Below are positions 52,862 through 61,141 of a stretch of 64,000 bases of DNA, in pieces. The notes under the pieces were generated by a model. The model ran no database searches, was not told the origin of the DNA, and saw only the letters and a program-made list of their open reading frames with translations. The translations under genes and the position numbers were made by a program. Positions within the stretch are counted from its first letter, which is position 1. Each line of letters begins with the position of its first letter. This DNA comes from Cardiobacterium valvarum (GTDB lineage: Bacteria; Pseudomonadota; Gammaproteobacteria; Cardiobacteriales; Cardiobacteriaceae), in assembly GCF_900460955.1 (NCBI RefSeq), contig NZ_UFUW01000001.1, positions 496,001 through 560,000 on the forward strand, read 5' to 3'.

Positions 52862-54727
52862 TTACCACAGGCGGACGGCGCCGTTGTTGTAGGAGGTGTG
52901 CGGCAGGCCGAGGCGGTATTCGTACACTTTTTCGTATTCGAGGACGCGTTTGACGTAGTCGCGGGTTTCGTTGAACGGGATTTGCGCGATCCATTCGTCC
53001 AGCGGCAGGCCGGCGAATTGTGCCTGCCATTGGCGCACGCGTGAGGGGCCGGCGTTGTAGGCTGCCGCCGCGTAGGCGAGGTGACCGAATTCGTTCAGGC
53101 GGTCGGCGAGGTACTGGCTGCCGATTTCGAGGTTGGTGTCCGGTTCGGTCAGCTGCCATTTGCCGCTGTACGGGATGCCGTTTTTTTGGGCGGTGTGGCT
53201 GGCGGTTGCGGGCATGACTTGCATGAGGCCGATGGCGCCTGCTTTGGAGGCGATGCCCGGCTGGAAGATGCTTTCTTTGCGGATGATGGCCAGTATTTGT
53301 GCCGGACTGATGCCGTGGCGGCTGGCGAGTCGGCGTACCTGGTTTTCGTAGGCGACGGGGAAGCGCAGTTCGAGGGCGTCCCAGTTTTTGCCTTTGCCGA
53401 GGGTGGTGATGGCCTGGATGTTCCAGCCGATTTCGCTGGCGTAGAGGGCGGCCTGGGCGTTTTCGGCAGGGCTGAGGTTTTTGGTGAATGCCTGCCACTC
53501 CTGGCTGGCGCGGGCGTCGTCGCCGAGGTTATGGAAGATGCGGGCGCGGTAGGCGGCGGGGCGGCCGACGATGGTGGTGTAGTGCTGGTCGCGGCGCACG
53601 GGGCGGTCGTTCAGGCGGAAGGTTTCGCCGAGTTTTTCGGCGGCAAGGAAGCCGTAGAAGTCGCGCTGGGTGGCGGCGCGGCGGTAGTGTGTGTCGGCAC
53701 CGGCACGGTCACCGTTTTTTTCGAGGGCTTTGCCGAGCCAGTATTGGATTTCGGCTTTGTCTTGTGCTTCGGGGCCGAGTTTGCCGAGGTGTGAGACGAG
53801 GCCGCGCCAGTCGCTGCGGCGCAGGTCGTAGGCGATGAGGTCGTAGATGGTGTTGTCTTCGTGTTCGCCGGTAGGGATGGCGTTCCAGATGGTGAGGGTG
53901 TGCGGGTCGTCGTTGTCGGCGAGTTTGCGCAGGAGCGGGTTGTAGAGTTTGCCCGCGTCTTTGGGGTTCGAGAGGTAGCCGAAGGCGGCGGCGTTTGCAG
54001 CCTGGGCGATGGCGCCCGGGTCTTTTTTCAGGCGTTTGCCGAGTTGTTGCGCGAGCAGGGCGCTGCGCCAGTCGGGGGCAAGGTTGTAGGCGGCATCCAG
54101 CGGCAGGTTGCCCTGGTCGATGTCGAGCCAGGTTTGCGCGGCCTGGGCGGCGCTGCCGTGCAGGCCGCCGGCGAGGTAGCTGGCGATCAGGCGGTTGTTT
54201 TTGTCCATCGCCTGGCGGAAGCGTGCAGCGGTCTGGGTTTCGCTGATGTGGCCGCCGTGGGCGAGGCGGTCAAAGAGGGTGTTGCATTCGGCGTCAAGGT
54301 TTTTGTCCTGTTCCCAGAGTTCGTCGAGTTTTTGGGTGGCGGCGCGGGTGTGGTTTTTGTTGAGTTGGGCCAGGCGGTAGTCGCATTCGATGCCGGCATC
54401 GGCGTAGTCGGCGCTGTAGGCGGCGATGATGGCGTCGTTGTTGCCGCTGGCGAGCCACAGCGGGAATTTTTGTTTGGCAAGCTGGGTGGAGAAGGGGTCG
54501 GCCGGGTATTGTTTGAGGAAGGCGATGATGGTCTCGACCGGGGTGGCGGGGTCGTCGCGGTAGGCGCGTGCTTGCAGGTAGGGGTAGAGCGGGTGCGGTG
54601 CAAGGTGCTGGTAAGCTGCAAGCGGAGCCCCGTTTTTGATGGCGTTTTCGGCGTCAAGGATGTTTTCGGCGTTGCTGCCGGTGAGGCTGCCGAGGCTGAG
54701 GATGAGGGTAAGCAGGACTTTGTGCAT
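52862..54727 (-). CDS. slt: Soluble lytic murein transglycosylase (Slt70 type)
   Basis: Periplasmic enzyme that cleaves peptidoglycan to 1,6-anhydromuropeptides. The 621-residue protein has a signal peptide (LLTLILSLGSLTGSNA), a long alpha-superhelical U-domain with TPR-like pairs, and a C-terminal SLT domain. The catalytic Glu is in IIRKESIFQPG (about residue 484). The domain continues with AGAIGLMQVMPATA and AYAAAAYNAGPSRV. The length matches E. coli Slt70. It lies 8 bases after the preceding transglycosylase gene. Confidence 0.93.
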   Translation of the reverse strand: MHKVLLTLILSLGSLTGSNAENILDAENAIKNGAPLAAYQHLAPHPLYPYLQARAYRDDPATPVETIIAFLKQYPADPFSTQLAKQKFPLWLASGNNDAIIAAYSADYADAGIECDYRLAQLNKNHTRAATQKLDELWEQDKNLDAECNTLFDRLAHGGHISETQTAARFRQAMDKNNRLIASYLAGGLHGSAAQAAQTWLDIDQGNLPLDAAYNLAPDWRSALLAQQLGKRLKKDPGAIAQAANAAAFGYLSNPKDAGKLYNPLLRKLADNDDPHTLTIWNAIPTGEHEDNTIYDLIAYDLRRSDWRGLVSHLGKLGPEAQDKAEIQYWLGKALEKNGDRAGADTHYRRAATQRDFYGFLAAEKLGETFRLNDRPVRRDQHYTTIVGRPAAYRARIFHNLGDDARASQEWQAFTKNLSPAENAQAALYASEIGWNIQAITTLGKGKNWDALELRFPVAYENQVRRLASRHGISPAQILAIIRKESIFQPGIASKAGAIGLMQVMPATASHTAQKNGIPYSGKWQLTEPDTNLEIGSQYLADRLNEFGHLAYAAAAYNAGPSRVRQWQAQFAGLPLDEWIAQIPFNETRDYVKRVLEYEKVYEYRLGLPHTSYNNGAVRLW

Positions 54728-54735
54728 GGTGTGCC

Positions 54736-55617
54736 TTATTTGATGTGTTGTTGCCAGTCGTTCTGGTAGCGTTCTTTGTAGTGCATGACGCGTTTGACGT
54801 AGGCGCGGGTTTCGTTGTACGGCGGGATTTGCCCGCCGTAGCGCAGGATGCTTTGCGGGCCGGCATTGTAGGCGGCCAGCGCGAGTTCGGTGTTCTGGTA
54901 GCGTTGGAGTTGTTGGCTGAGGTATTTGATGCCGCCTTCGATGTTGTGCGCGGGGTCGTAGGGGTCAGCGACGTTAAGTTCGCCGGCGGTGCCGGGCATG
55001 AGCTGCATCATGCCGATGGCGCCGGCGTGGGAGCGGGCGTTGCTTTGGTAGCCGGATTCGACGCTGATGACGGCGTGGACGAGCGCGGGGTCTATTTGGT
55101 ATTTGGCGGCAAGCTGGTTGATGAGTTGTTTGTGTTGTGTCTGGCGGGTTTTGAAGTCACCGCTGGGTTCGCGCACGTTGGGGGCGGCAAGCGGGCTGAG
55201 CGGCAGGAGCGGGCAGTGTTGGCGGATTTTGATTTTTCTGCCGTTGAAGGTGCCGGTGCGGGTGCAGTAGCCCGTGCCGTAGGCGGGAGCGGCGGGTTTG
55301 GCCGCTGCTGCCGGGCTGTTGTTGAGTAATGCGGGCTGGGCGGTCGTGTTGCCGGTGGTGGTCGCAGGCGCGGCGGCGGGTTGCGCGGGTTTCGATGGTT
55401 TTTTGCCGCCGGGCAGGGCGACGCGGCAGGAGATGTTGGTTTTTTTGCCCTGGTACACGACGGTGCCGCAGGTGGCGGCCTGTGCGCTCTGGATGAGGGC
55501 GCAAGCGAGGAGGATGCCCGCCAGACGGGAGAGGGCAATTGGGGGCGTTTTTAGGCGGCCAAGCGGGACAACTGCGTGGTTTGGGAGCCGCGCAGGCGAG
55601 TAGTCATGCCGCGTCAT
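54736..55617 (-). CDS. Lytic transglycosylase with an N-terminus containing a dispersed repeat
   Basis: A 293-residue protein. The ATG at 55617 overlaps the preceding stop (ATGA), and no better start exists. Residues 10-23 (RLPNHAVVPLGRLK) are encoded across a CAAGCGG-type repeat. A hydrophobic signal segment (LAGILLACALIQSAQA) comes only after about residue 33. Two short Cys-containing motifs (TVVYQGKKTNISC, TGTFNGRKIKIRQHC) precede the SLT domain. The SLT domain has catalytic Glu in VISVESGYQSNAR (about 187), GAIGMMQLMPGTA and LALAAYNAGP. It resembles MltC/SLT-type enzymes that cut septal or lateral murein. Confidence 0.88.
   Translation of the reverse strand: MTRHDYSPARLPNHAVVPLGRLKTPPIALSRLAGILLACALIQSAQAATCGTVVYQGKKTNISCRVALPGGKKPSKPAQPAAAPATTTGNTTAQPALLNNSPAAAAKPAAPAYGTGYCTRTGTFNGRKIKIRQHCPLLPLSPLAAPNVREPSGDFKTRQTQHKQLINQLAAKYQIDPALVHAVISVESGYQSNARSHAGAIGMMQLMPGTAGELNVADPYDPAHNIEGGIKYLSQQLQRYQNTELALAAYNAGPQSILRYGGQIPPYNETRAYVKRVMHYKERYQNDWQQHIK
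55554..55578 (-). repeat. CAAGCGG-family repeat inside a coding region
   Basis: GGCGGCCAAGCGGGACAACTG lies within the first 25 codons of the second transglycosylase gene, between its start and its signal peptide. This is the one clear case of the element translated in the window. Confidence 0.55.
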
Positions 55618-57527
55618 AGGCCGATCTCGCTTGGGTTGTTTTTGTAGCGGCGGTAGTATTCCATGACTTTCGGCACGTAGGCGCGGGTTTCGATGAAGGG
55701 CGGGATTTTCCGGCCGTATTTGCGTACGTTGCCTTCACCCGCGTTGTAGCCTGCTGCCGCCAGTTGCATGTCGCCGCCGAATTCGTTGAGCAGCCATTTG
55801 AGGTAGGTCGCACCACCCCGGATGTTTTGTCCGGTATTGTAGGGTTCGGCGACGCCGAAGCGGCGGGCGGTGCCCGGCATGAGCTGCATCAGGCCCATCG
55901 CACCGGCGTGGGATTTGGCGCCGGGTTTGTAAGCGGATTCGGCCGAGATGATGGCGTGGACGAAGTGCGGTTCGACGCCGACTTCGCGCGCAATCTGGTT
56001 GATTTGCGCGCTGAGGTTGCGCTGGCGTTCGCGGAAGGCGCCGCTGACGTTGATGTTGAGTTCTTTGCGCACTTGCGCGGCGATGCGCTCGGCTTCGATG
56101 ATGTAGCTTTGCGGGCAGTCTTTGGTGGGTTCGAGGTGGAAGACGCGGCCATTCTCGCTGGTGACGGTGCCGCCGCAACTGCCCTGGGTGTTGAGGTAGT
56201 CGAGGTTGTGCGCGGCGATACTGGTCTGGCGGTTACCGAGGCGCGCTTCGCCGCCGCTGGTACCCGGGGTGTAGTCGAAGGAGCGGGTGGCGCAGTTGAA
56301 TTCGCGGGTTTCGCCGTTGAAGGTGACAGCACCGGCACCGGTGCATTGCAGGCCGGGGCCGCCCGTGGGTTTGCCATTTTTGTTTTGCTGGACGCCGGCG
56401 CTGGCGAGGGATTCGAGGGATTGGGTTTGTCCCGCCCGTTCGATGAATTGTTGTTTGACGCCGCTGTATGAACGCGAGAAGAAGGTGCAGCCTTTGTATT
56501 TGTCGCGTTTGTTGGCGGGAACGAAGTTGGGTTTGCCTTCGTTGTCGAAGCATTTGTAGATGTCTTGTGCCGGGGCTTCTTGCGGGGTGCTTTCACCGAC
56601 CAGCGGTTTGCCCCGGTTCGGTGCGGGCAGGGCGGGGGCGGACACGTCGCCGCTGCCGCCTTTGCGTCCCAGCGGCTGGCAGTTGCCTTGCGGCGGGGTA
56701 GCGGTTTCGACGATGGTCGGGGTGCCGTCAGGTTGCGGGCACATCCAGATTTGCGTGCCCTGCGGGGTGACGGTGGCGATGGTTTTTTCTTCTTGTTCGG
56801 CGACGGGGGCCGTGGGCTGGGCGGGGGCTTTGCCCGTGCCGCGCGCGATGTGTTGGTAGTATTTGCCACTGCCTTGCGGGTTGCTGGTGTAGCCGGGCGC
56901 AGGCGGGAAGAGGGGGTTGTTGTTGGCCGGTGGTGTGGGCTGTGCCGATGGCTGGGGTGCGGCAGGCGGCGTTTTATCGGCGGTTTCTGCGGGTTTGGCA
57001 GCGGGTTTGTCTTTTTTGCCAGCTACTTTTTTGTCCGCTTTGGCCGGGGCGGCAGGTTTGGCCGGAGTGTCGCCGTCATCCCAGGTAAAGCCGCTGTCGT
57101 CGTTGTTTTCGCTTACCGGGGCAACGGGGGCAGCCGCGGCTTGCGGCGCCGGTCTGGCGGCGGGGGTTTTCCGTGTTGGGGTTTTGGCGGGTTGCGGGGT
57201 GGCAGGCGCGTCGCCATCGTCCCAGGTGAAACCGCCGTCGTCACTGGCAGGCGGGGCGGCAAGCGGCCTGGGCGCGGGTTGCGGAATCGGTTGGGCGACG
57301 GGCATTGCGGGCGCAGCGGGTGCTGGCGCGCTGTCGCCACCGATGGCGCCTTTTTGGTAGGGGCGGCAGTTATTGCCGTCTGGCCGGCTGGTGATGTTGT
57401 TCATGCCGTCGGCGCCGGTACAGATGTAGAGGCCGGCGGTGGCGTCCCGCGCGTGGACAGTGGGGTAGTTGAGGGCGAGCAGGATGCACAGGGCGAGGCT
57501 TCCGGCCTTGTTATAGGTTTTTTCCAT
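55614..57527 (-). CDS. Lytic transglycosylase with a long Pro/Ala linker
   Basis: A 637-residue exported protein. A signal peptide is at 1-27 (LALCILLALNYPTVHA), then a small Cys-containing domain (YICTGADGMNNITSRPDGNNC). A 200-residue Pro/Ala linker holds two copies of GFTWDDGD, then more Cys pairs (IYKCFDNEGKPNFV). The C-terminal SLT domain has catalytic Glu in IISAESAYKPG (about 527), AGAMGLMQLMPGTA and AAAGYNAGEGN. The linker suggests it reaches across the periplasm or binds a partner. Its stop overlaps the next gene, and the SPFH/GYF gene ends 7 bases upstream. Confidence 0.88.
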   Translation of the reverse strand: MEKTYNKAGSLALCILLALNYPTVHARDATAGLYICTGADGMNNITSRPDGNNCRPYQKGAIGGDSAPAPAAPAMPVAQPIPQPAPRPLAAPPASDDGGFTWDDGDAPATPQPAKTPTRKTPAARPAPQAAAAPVAPVSENNDDSGFTWDDGDTPAKPAAPAKADKKVAGKKDKPAAKPAETADKTPPAAPQPSAQPTPPANNNPLFPPAPGYTSNPQGSGKYYQHIARGTGKAPAQPTAPVAEQEEKTIATVTPQGTQIWMCPQPDGTPTIVETATPPQGNCQPLGRKGGSGDVSAPALPAPNRGKPLVGESTPQEAPAQDIYKCFDNEGKPNFVPANKRDKYKGCTFFSRSYSGVKQQFIERAGQTQSLESLASAGVQQNKNGKPTGGPGLQCTGAGAVTFNGETREFNCATRSFDYTPGTSGGEARLGNRQTSIAAHNLDYLNTQGSCGGTVTSENGRVFHLEPTKDCPQSYIIEAERIAAQVRKELNINVSGAFRERQRNLSAQINQIAREVGVEPHFVHAIISAESAYKPGAKSHAGAMGLMQLMPGTARRFGVAEPYNTGQNIRGGATYLKWLLNEFGGDMQLAAAGYNAGEGNVRKYGRKIPPFIETRAYVPKVMEYYRRYKNNPSEIGL

Positions 57528-57533
57528 GCGGGG

Positions 57534-58451
57534 TCAGTTCCAGTTGAAGTGGCTGAATGCCTGGGCGGGCAGCCAGGCAGTCATGCCTTTTTGCCAGAGC
57601 AGGTCGCGCGCGAGGATTTGGCCTTCGTCGATGAGTTTCTGGATGTCGAGCGCGCTCAGCGGGCCGATTTGCTGGCCGTGGTGGACGCGGTAGTAGATTT
57701 TGTCTTCGGACAGCGGGCTGCGCGGGGTGTCGTCGTTGATGGCGATGGTGGCAGACGCGGCAGGGGCGGCTTCGCGCGCCGGGGCGAATACGGGCGTTTC
57801 TGTGTAGGCAACGCGACGTTCGCGCTCGGCTTTGGCAGCGGGCGGACGGCGGCCGATGCGCAGGTCGTGCAGGGTGAGGCCTTGGGCGTTCAGCTGGGTG
57901 CGCAGGCGGGCTTTGAGGAAGTTTTGCAGGGCTTCGGCCTGGTTTTCGATGTCGTCCGCGCTGATGTGTTCGTTGATGAGGGTGTGATCGATGGTGTAGC
58001 TTACCCATTGGTCGATGAGGTCGTCATCCAGGTTGATGGCCTGGTGTTCGATGACGGTGCGGCAGACGGCATCGGCATCATGGATGCTGACGCTGTATGT
58101 GCCGGAAAGCGGCTGGTCCAGCGGGCGCTGCGAGGGCTGGTAGGCGCTTTGCCAGAGGCGGTTGGCGATGGTGACGATGTTGAGGAAGAGGATGTCGGCG
58201 GTTTCGGTCTGCGGGATGTTGTCCGGATCGAGCGGGTATTCGCCTTCGCGGTAGGCGGGGGTGTATTGTTCGTTGATGATGAGGTAGGCGACTTGTCCCG
58301 CATCAATGTGCAGGGTGCTGCTTTCGAGCAGGTTGTACTGGCTGTAATGGTAGAGCAGGCTGTCCGGCGGGAAGTGCGCGGCGAGGATGCGTGGCCGTGC
58401 ACTGACGATGGGCCGGATTTTGTTGAGCAGGGTGTCAAACAGTCCTTTCAT
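57534..58451 (-). CDS. SPFH-like (YdjI-type) protein with C-terminal GYF_2 domain
   Basis: A 305-residue protein. Residues 30-190 follow the pattern of the virion-core/SPFH-like YdjI family: LLESSTLHIDAGQVAYLIINEQ, then GEYPLDPDNIPQ and LSGTYSVSIHDADAV. After a linker, residues 250-300 form a GYF_2 (DUF4339) domain: YYRVHHGQQIGPLSALDIQ, and LLWQKGMTAWLPA. SPFH proteins scaffold membrane microdomains, and GYF domains bind Pro-rich partners. The neighbouring transglycosylase has a Pro-rich linker. It overlaps the TelA-like gene by 17 bases. Confidence 0.78.
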   Translation of the reverse strand: MKGLFDTLLNKIRPIVSARPRILAAHFPPDSLLYHYSQYNLLESSTLHIDAGQVAYLIINEQYTPAYREGEYPLDPDNIPQTETADILFLNIVTIANRLWQSAYQPSQRPLDQPLSGTYSVSIHDADAVCRTVIEHQAINLDDDLIDQWVSYTIDHTLINEHISADDIENQAEALQNFLKARLRTQLNAQGLTLHDLRIGRRPPAAKAERERRVAYTETPVFAPAREAAPAASATIAINDDTPRSPLSEDKIYYRVHHGQQIGPLSALDIQKLIDEGQILARDLLWQKGMTAWLPAQAFSHFNWN

Positions 58452-59541
58452 GCGGGGTTCCCTGGGTGATTTGTGCGGCCGATTTCAGGCTTTGTTTGAG
58501 GGCTTCTTCGGCGGCGAGCAGTTTTTCGGCGGCTTCCTGGCGTTGTTTGCGGCCGGTTTCGTGAATCTGGATGCTTTCTTCGATGGTTTCGATGAGCATT
58601 TGGTTGGCTTTTTCGACGGAGGCGATGTCGAAGACGCCGCGTTCGAGCTGGGTGCGGCTTTCGCGGTTGGCAATTTTCAGGTTTTCGGCGTTGGCGGTGA
58701 GCAGTTCGTTGGTGAGGTCGCTACTTTGTTTGAGGGCAATCGCCGCTTCGCCGGAACGGTAGATGGCGATGGACTGGGCGAGTTGTTGCCGCCACAGCGG
58801 CACGGTGTTGACGAGGGTGGTGTTGATTTTGTTGACGAGGCCTTTGTTGTTTTCCTGCACCATGCGGATGCTCGGCAGGGCCTGCATCGAGACTTGTTTG
58901 GTCAGGCGCAGGTCGTGCAGGCGGCGGTCAAGTTCGTCGCGCTGCATTTGCCGGTCGCGCAGGCGTTGCGCGCTTTCCATTTCGCCGTCTTCAGCTTCTT
59001 TGGCAAGTGCGGGCAGGACTTCGGCGTCGGTTGTGGCCAGCACGTCTTCGGCAGCGGCGATGTGGTATTCGAGTTCGCGGTAGTAGTCGAGGTTGGCGTC
59101 GTAGAGTTTGTCCAGCGATTTGATGTCCACCAGCAGTTTTTGTTTGTGGCTTTCGAGGGCGTTGCTGATTTGGTCAATTTGTTCGCTGATGGTGTCGAAT
59201 TTTTGCAGGAAGGTTTGCAGCGGCTTGGCTTTGTTAAAGAGGCGGGTAAGAAGCGAGGGTTTTTCCTGCATTTTGAGTTCCGCGCCCTGGAAGCCGCGCA
59301 GCAGCGAAACCATGTTGGAAAGCAGTTGTCCCGCTTTGCCCGCGTCTTCGCTTTTGATGTCGGTGAGCATGGTGTCGGCGACGGCGGTCAGCTGTTTTTG
59401 CGCGGCGGCACCGAAGCTGAGGATGCTGTTGGTGTCGGTGATGTTGAGGGTTTGCGCGAGTTGTTTGACGCGCACGTCGTCCAGATGGGCCGGGGCAGTC
59501 GTGGTCGTCGTAGTCGTCGTGGTGAGTTCAGTGTTGGTCAT
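58435..59541 (-). CDS. TelA-family (toxic anion resistance) protein
   Basis: A 368-residue soluble, almost entirely helical protein. After a Thr-run start (MTNTELTTTTTT), long coiled coils follow. TRLFNKAKPLQTFLQKFDTISEQID and DKLYDANLDYYRELEYHIAAAE match TelA/KlaA/YaaN; VNTVPLWRQQLAQSIAIYRS is the family's most conserved block. TelA proteins are linked to tellurite and cell-wall-active stress, but the molecular role is unknown. In Bacillus the homologue is paired with XpaC, as here (14-base overlap with the XpaC-like gene). Confidence 0.9.
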   Translation of the reverse strand: MTNTELTTTTTTTTTAPAHLDDVRVKQLAQTLNITDTNSILSFGAAAQKQLTAVADTMLTDIKSEDAGKAGQLLSNMVSLLRGFQGAELKMQEKPSLLTRLFNKAKPLQTFLQKFDTISEQIDQISNALESHKQKLLVDIKSLDKLYDANLDYYRELEYHIAAAEDVLATTDAEVLPALAKEAEDGEMESAQRLRDRQMQRDELDRRLHDLRLTKQVSMQALPSIRMVQENNKGLVNKINTTLVNTVPLWRQQLAQSIAIYRSGEAAIALKQSSDLTNELLTANAENLKIANRESRTQLERGVFDIASVEKANQMLIETIEESIQIHETGRKQRQEAAEKLLAAEEALKQSLKSAAQITQGTPHERTV

Positions 59542-60391
59542 GGGATTGGCTCGGGTTGAGTTGTTCGCGCAGGACTTGCATTTGCGTGTCGAGCTGGATT
59601 TGCTGCTGGCTCGTCAGTTGCAGGTGTTGCGCGGTGAAGGCTTGTTCGCTGTCGTGCAGCAGGGTAAGGAAACGGGTTTGTTGTGCGCTGTGGCCGGGGT
59701 TGCCGATGTCGGCGATGTATTGTTCGCTGATGCGGCGCAGTTCGCCAAGGTGGACGATCAGGAAGCTGCGTGCGGCGCGGATGTGCTCGGCGTTTGTCCC
59801 GATGTGTTTGATGATGGCTCGCGCCTGGGCGGCGATTTTGTCGAGCTGGGCGGCGATGCCGCGTTCTTCGGCGAGCAGTTGCAGGCGCTGCGCGTAGTGT
59901 TCGAGTTGTTCGACGGCGTCGTAGCCCCCTGCGAGCATGTCGCGCAGGGTGTCGTTCAGGGCGGACGGGATGTCGCGCGGCGGGCGCACGTCGGCAGTCG
60001 GGGTGTCGCTATAGAGGTAGCTGAGGTAGTAACCGCCGGCGGCAATCAGCGCGTTTATCAGGCCAAAGAGCGGTTGCGGGCGGGCAGTGAAGGCGAGGAC
60101 GGCAGCGGCCAGCGCGGTGAAGCCAAGGGCGTAGAGGCGGTTGTCTTCGTCGGCGTGATCTTGTCCGGTTTTGACGTAGTTGTCGCGGCGCGAGCGGTAA
60201 TGGCGCTGGGTGAGGTAAGCGGCGTAGCAGAGCAAGGCACTGGCAACGCCTGCGCTAATGATATTCAGCGGCTTGAAAAATATCAGGTTGATCGGGATGC
60301 TCAGCCACAACGGCAGTTGCACGAGGTACAGCGCCATGCCCCGGATGCCGAGGTATTGTTGTTTGACGATGGCTTTGTGGTCGCGGGTCAT
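59528..60391 (-). CDS. XpaC-like membrane protein (bromo-chloroindolyl phosphate hydrolysis family)
   Basis: A 287-residue membrane protein. Four hydrophobic segments lie in the first 130 residues (GMALYLVQLPLWLSIPINLIFF, IISAGVASALLCYAAYL, LGFTALAAAVLAF, LINALIAAGGYYLSYLY). A cytoplasmic helical domain follows (DIPSALNDTLRDMLAGGYDAVEQLEHYA). This is the XpaC layout, and the family name reflects an old plate phenotype rather than a known reaction. It is always found next to TelA homologues. Its ATG overlaps the stop of a 27-codon frame upstream (TGATG), so it is translationally coupled to it. Confidence 0.85.
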   Translation of the reverse strand: MTRDHKAIVKQQYLGIRGMALYLVQLPLWLSIPINLIFFKPLNIISAGVASALLCYAAYLTQRHYRSRRDNYVKTGQDHADEDNRLYALGFTALAAAVLAFTARPQPLFGLINALIAAGGYYLSYLYSDTPTADVRPPRDIPSALNDTLRDMLAGGYDAVEQLEHYAQRLQLLAEERGIAAQLDKIAAQARAIIKHIGTNAEHIRAARSFLIVHLGELRRISEQYIADIGNPGHSAQQTRFLTLLHDSEQAFTAQHLQLTSQQQIQLDTQMQVLREQLNPSQSHDQH

Positions 60392-60474
60392 CAGCGGAAG
60401 ATTCCCATGCAGGCGGGGATGAAGATGGCACTTAGCAGCAGGATGAAGCCAAGCAGGCGGGGAAAGGAATTCAT
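60391..60474 (-). CDS. 27-residue lipoprotein-like peptide leading the XpaC-TelA operon
   Basis: A short frame MNSFPRLLGFILLLSA then IFIPACMGIFR. It is a basic start, a hydrophobic core and a lipobox-like FIPAC near its end. The ATG is about 30 bases downstream of a TATAAT, and its TGA overlaps the XpaC ATG. It may be a small membrane lipopeptide or only a leader that couples translation. The ribosome site is weak (GAACCC). No homologue is known to me. Confidence 0.45.
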   Translation of the reverse strand: MNSFPRLLGFILLLSAIFIPACMGIFR

Positions 60475-60505
60475 GCGGGTTCAGACGGTTGGCGGAGTGG
60501 CGGCG

Positions 60506-60511
60506 ATTATA
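60506..60511 (-). promoter_or_regulatory. -10 element of the XpaC-TelA-transglycosylase operon
   Basis: TATAAT on the minus strand (ATTATA on plus), 32 bases before the 27-codon frame and immediately after the methyltransferase stop. A CTGACA lies only 7 bases upstream, too close to be a -35. No better -35 is visible. Confidence 0.5.
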
Positions 60512-60520
60512 ACGGTTTTG

Positions 60521-61060
60521 TCAGTTTTTTGGTGCCGCGCTTGCGGCGACGCGTTGTTCCAGCGCCAGCAGCCGCTCCTTAATATAAAGAGCGCCAGTGC
60601 CGCCGTTGTAGCCGGTGAGCTGGCCGTTTTTGCCGATGACGCGGTGGCAGGGGACAATGACGGACAGCGGATTGTGGCGGATGGCGCCTGCGACTGCCCG
60701 TGTGCCGCGCGGATTGCCGATGGCACAGGCGATGTCCTGATAACTGCGCGTCACGCCGTATGGAATTTCCCTGAGCGCCAGCCAGACACTTTGCTGGAAG
60801 GGCGTACCCGCGCCGTGCAGCGGCAAGTCGAACGTGCGCAGGTGGCCAACGAAATACGCGTTCAACTGTGCCACCGTTTCGCAAAGAAGATCCGTGACCG
60901 CTTCCTGCATGACCGCTTGCAAATGATGCGGCACACGGCTGTCGCTGGCATAGCCGTTCGTGGATAACAGCCAGTCGCAGAGGACAAGCTCGCCGCGCCA
61001 GTCCCCCAGCAGCAAATCACCGGTGGGAGAAGGATAAATCTGGGTGCGGATGACGTTCAT
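60521..61060 (-). CDS. ogt: Methylated-DNA-protein-cysteine methyltransferase
   Basis: Direct-reversal repair of O6-alkylguanine. The 179-residue protein has the catalytic IVPCHRVIGKNGQLTGYNGG motif, with the acceptor Cys in PCHRV. GTPFQQSVWLALREIPYGVTRSY forms the helix-turn-helix and Arg-finger region. The lack of an AraC-type N-terminus places it with Ogt rather than Ada. It is divergent from the ATPase gene, with 63-81 bases between starts, and precedes the XpaC-TelA operon on the same strand. Confidence 0.92.
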   Translation of the reverse strand: MNVIRTQIYPSPTGDLLLGDWRGELVLCDWLLSTNGYASDSRVPHHLQAVMQEAVTDLLCETVAQLNAYFVGHLRTFDLPLHGAGTPFQQSVWLALREIPYGVTRSYQDIACAIGNPRGTRAVAGAIRHNPLSVIVPCHRVIGKNGQLTGYNGGTGALYIKERLLALEQRVAASAAPKN

Positions 61061-61141
61061 AAGCGGCGCTATCGTAGGGAAAAATTCATTTTAGCTGGCT
61101 GGTGTAATATAGCGCGCGTTTTTGTGCAAACGGATGATGAA

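Noticed and set aside
60480-60489. Neisseria-type DNA uptake sequence (TTCAGACGGT)
   Set aside because: A single partial match lacking the full GCCGTCTGAA core. No second copy noticed, so chance is likely.
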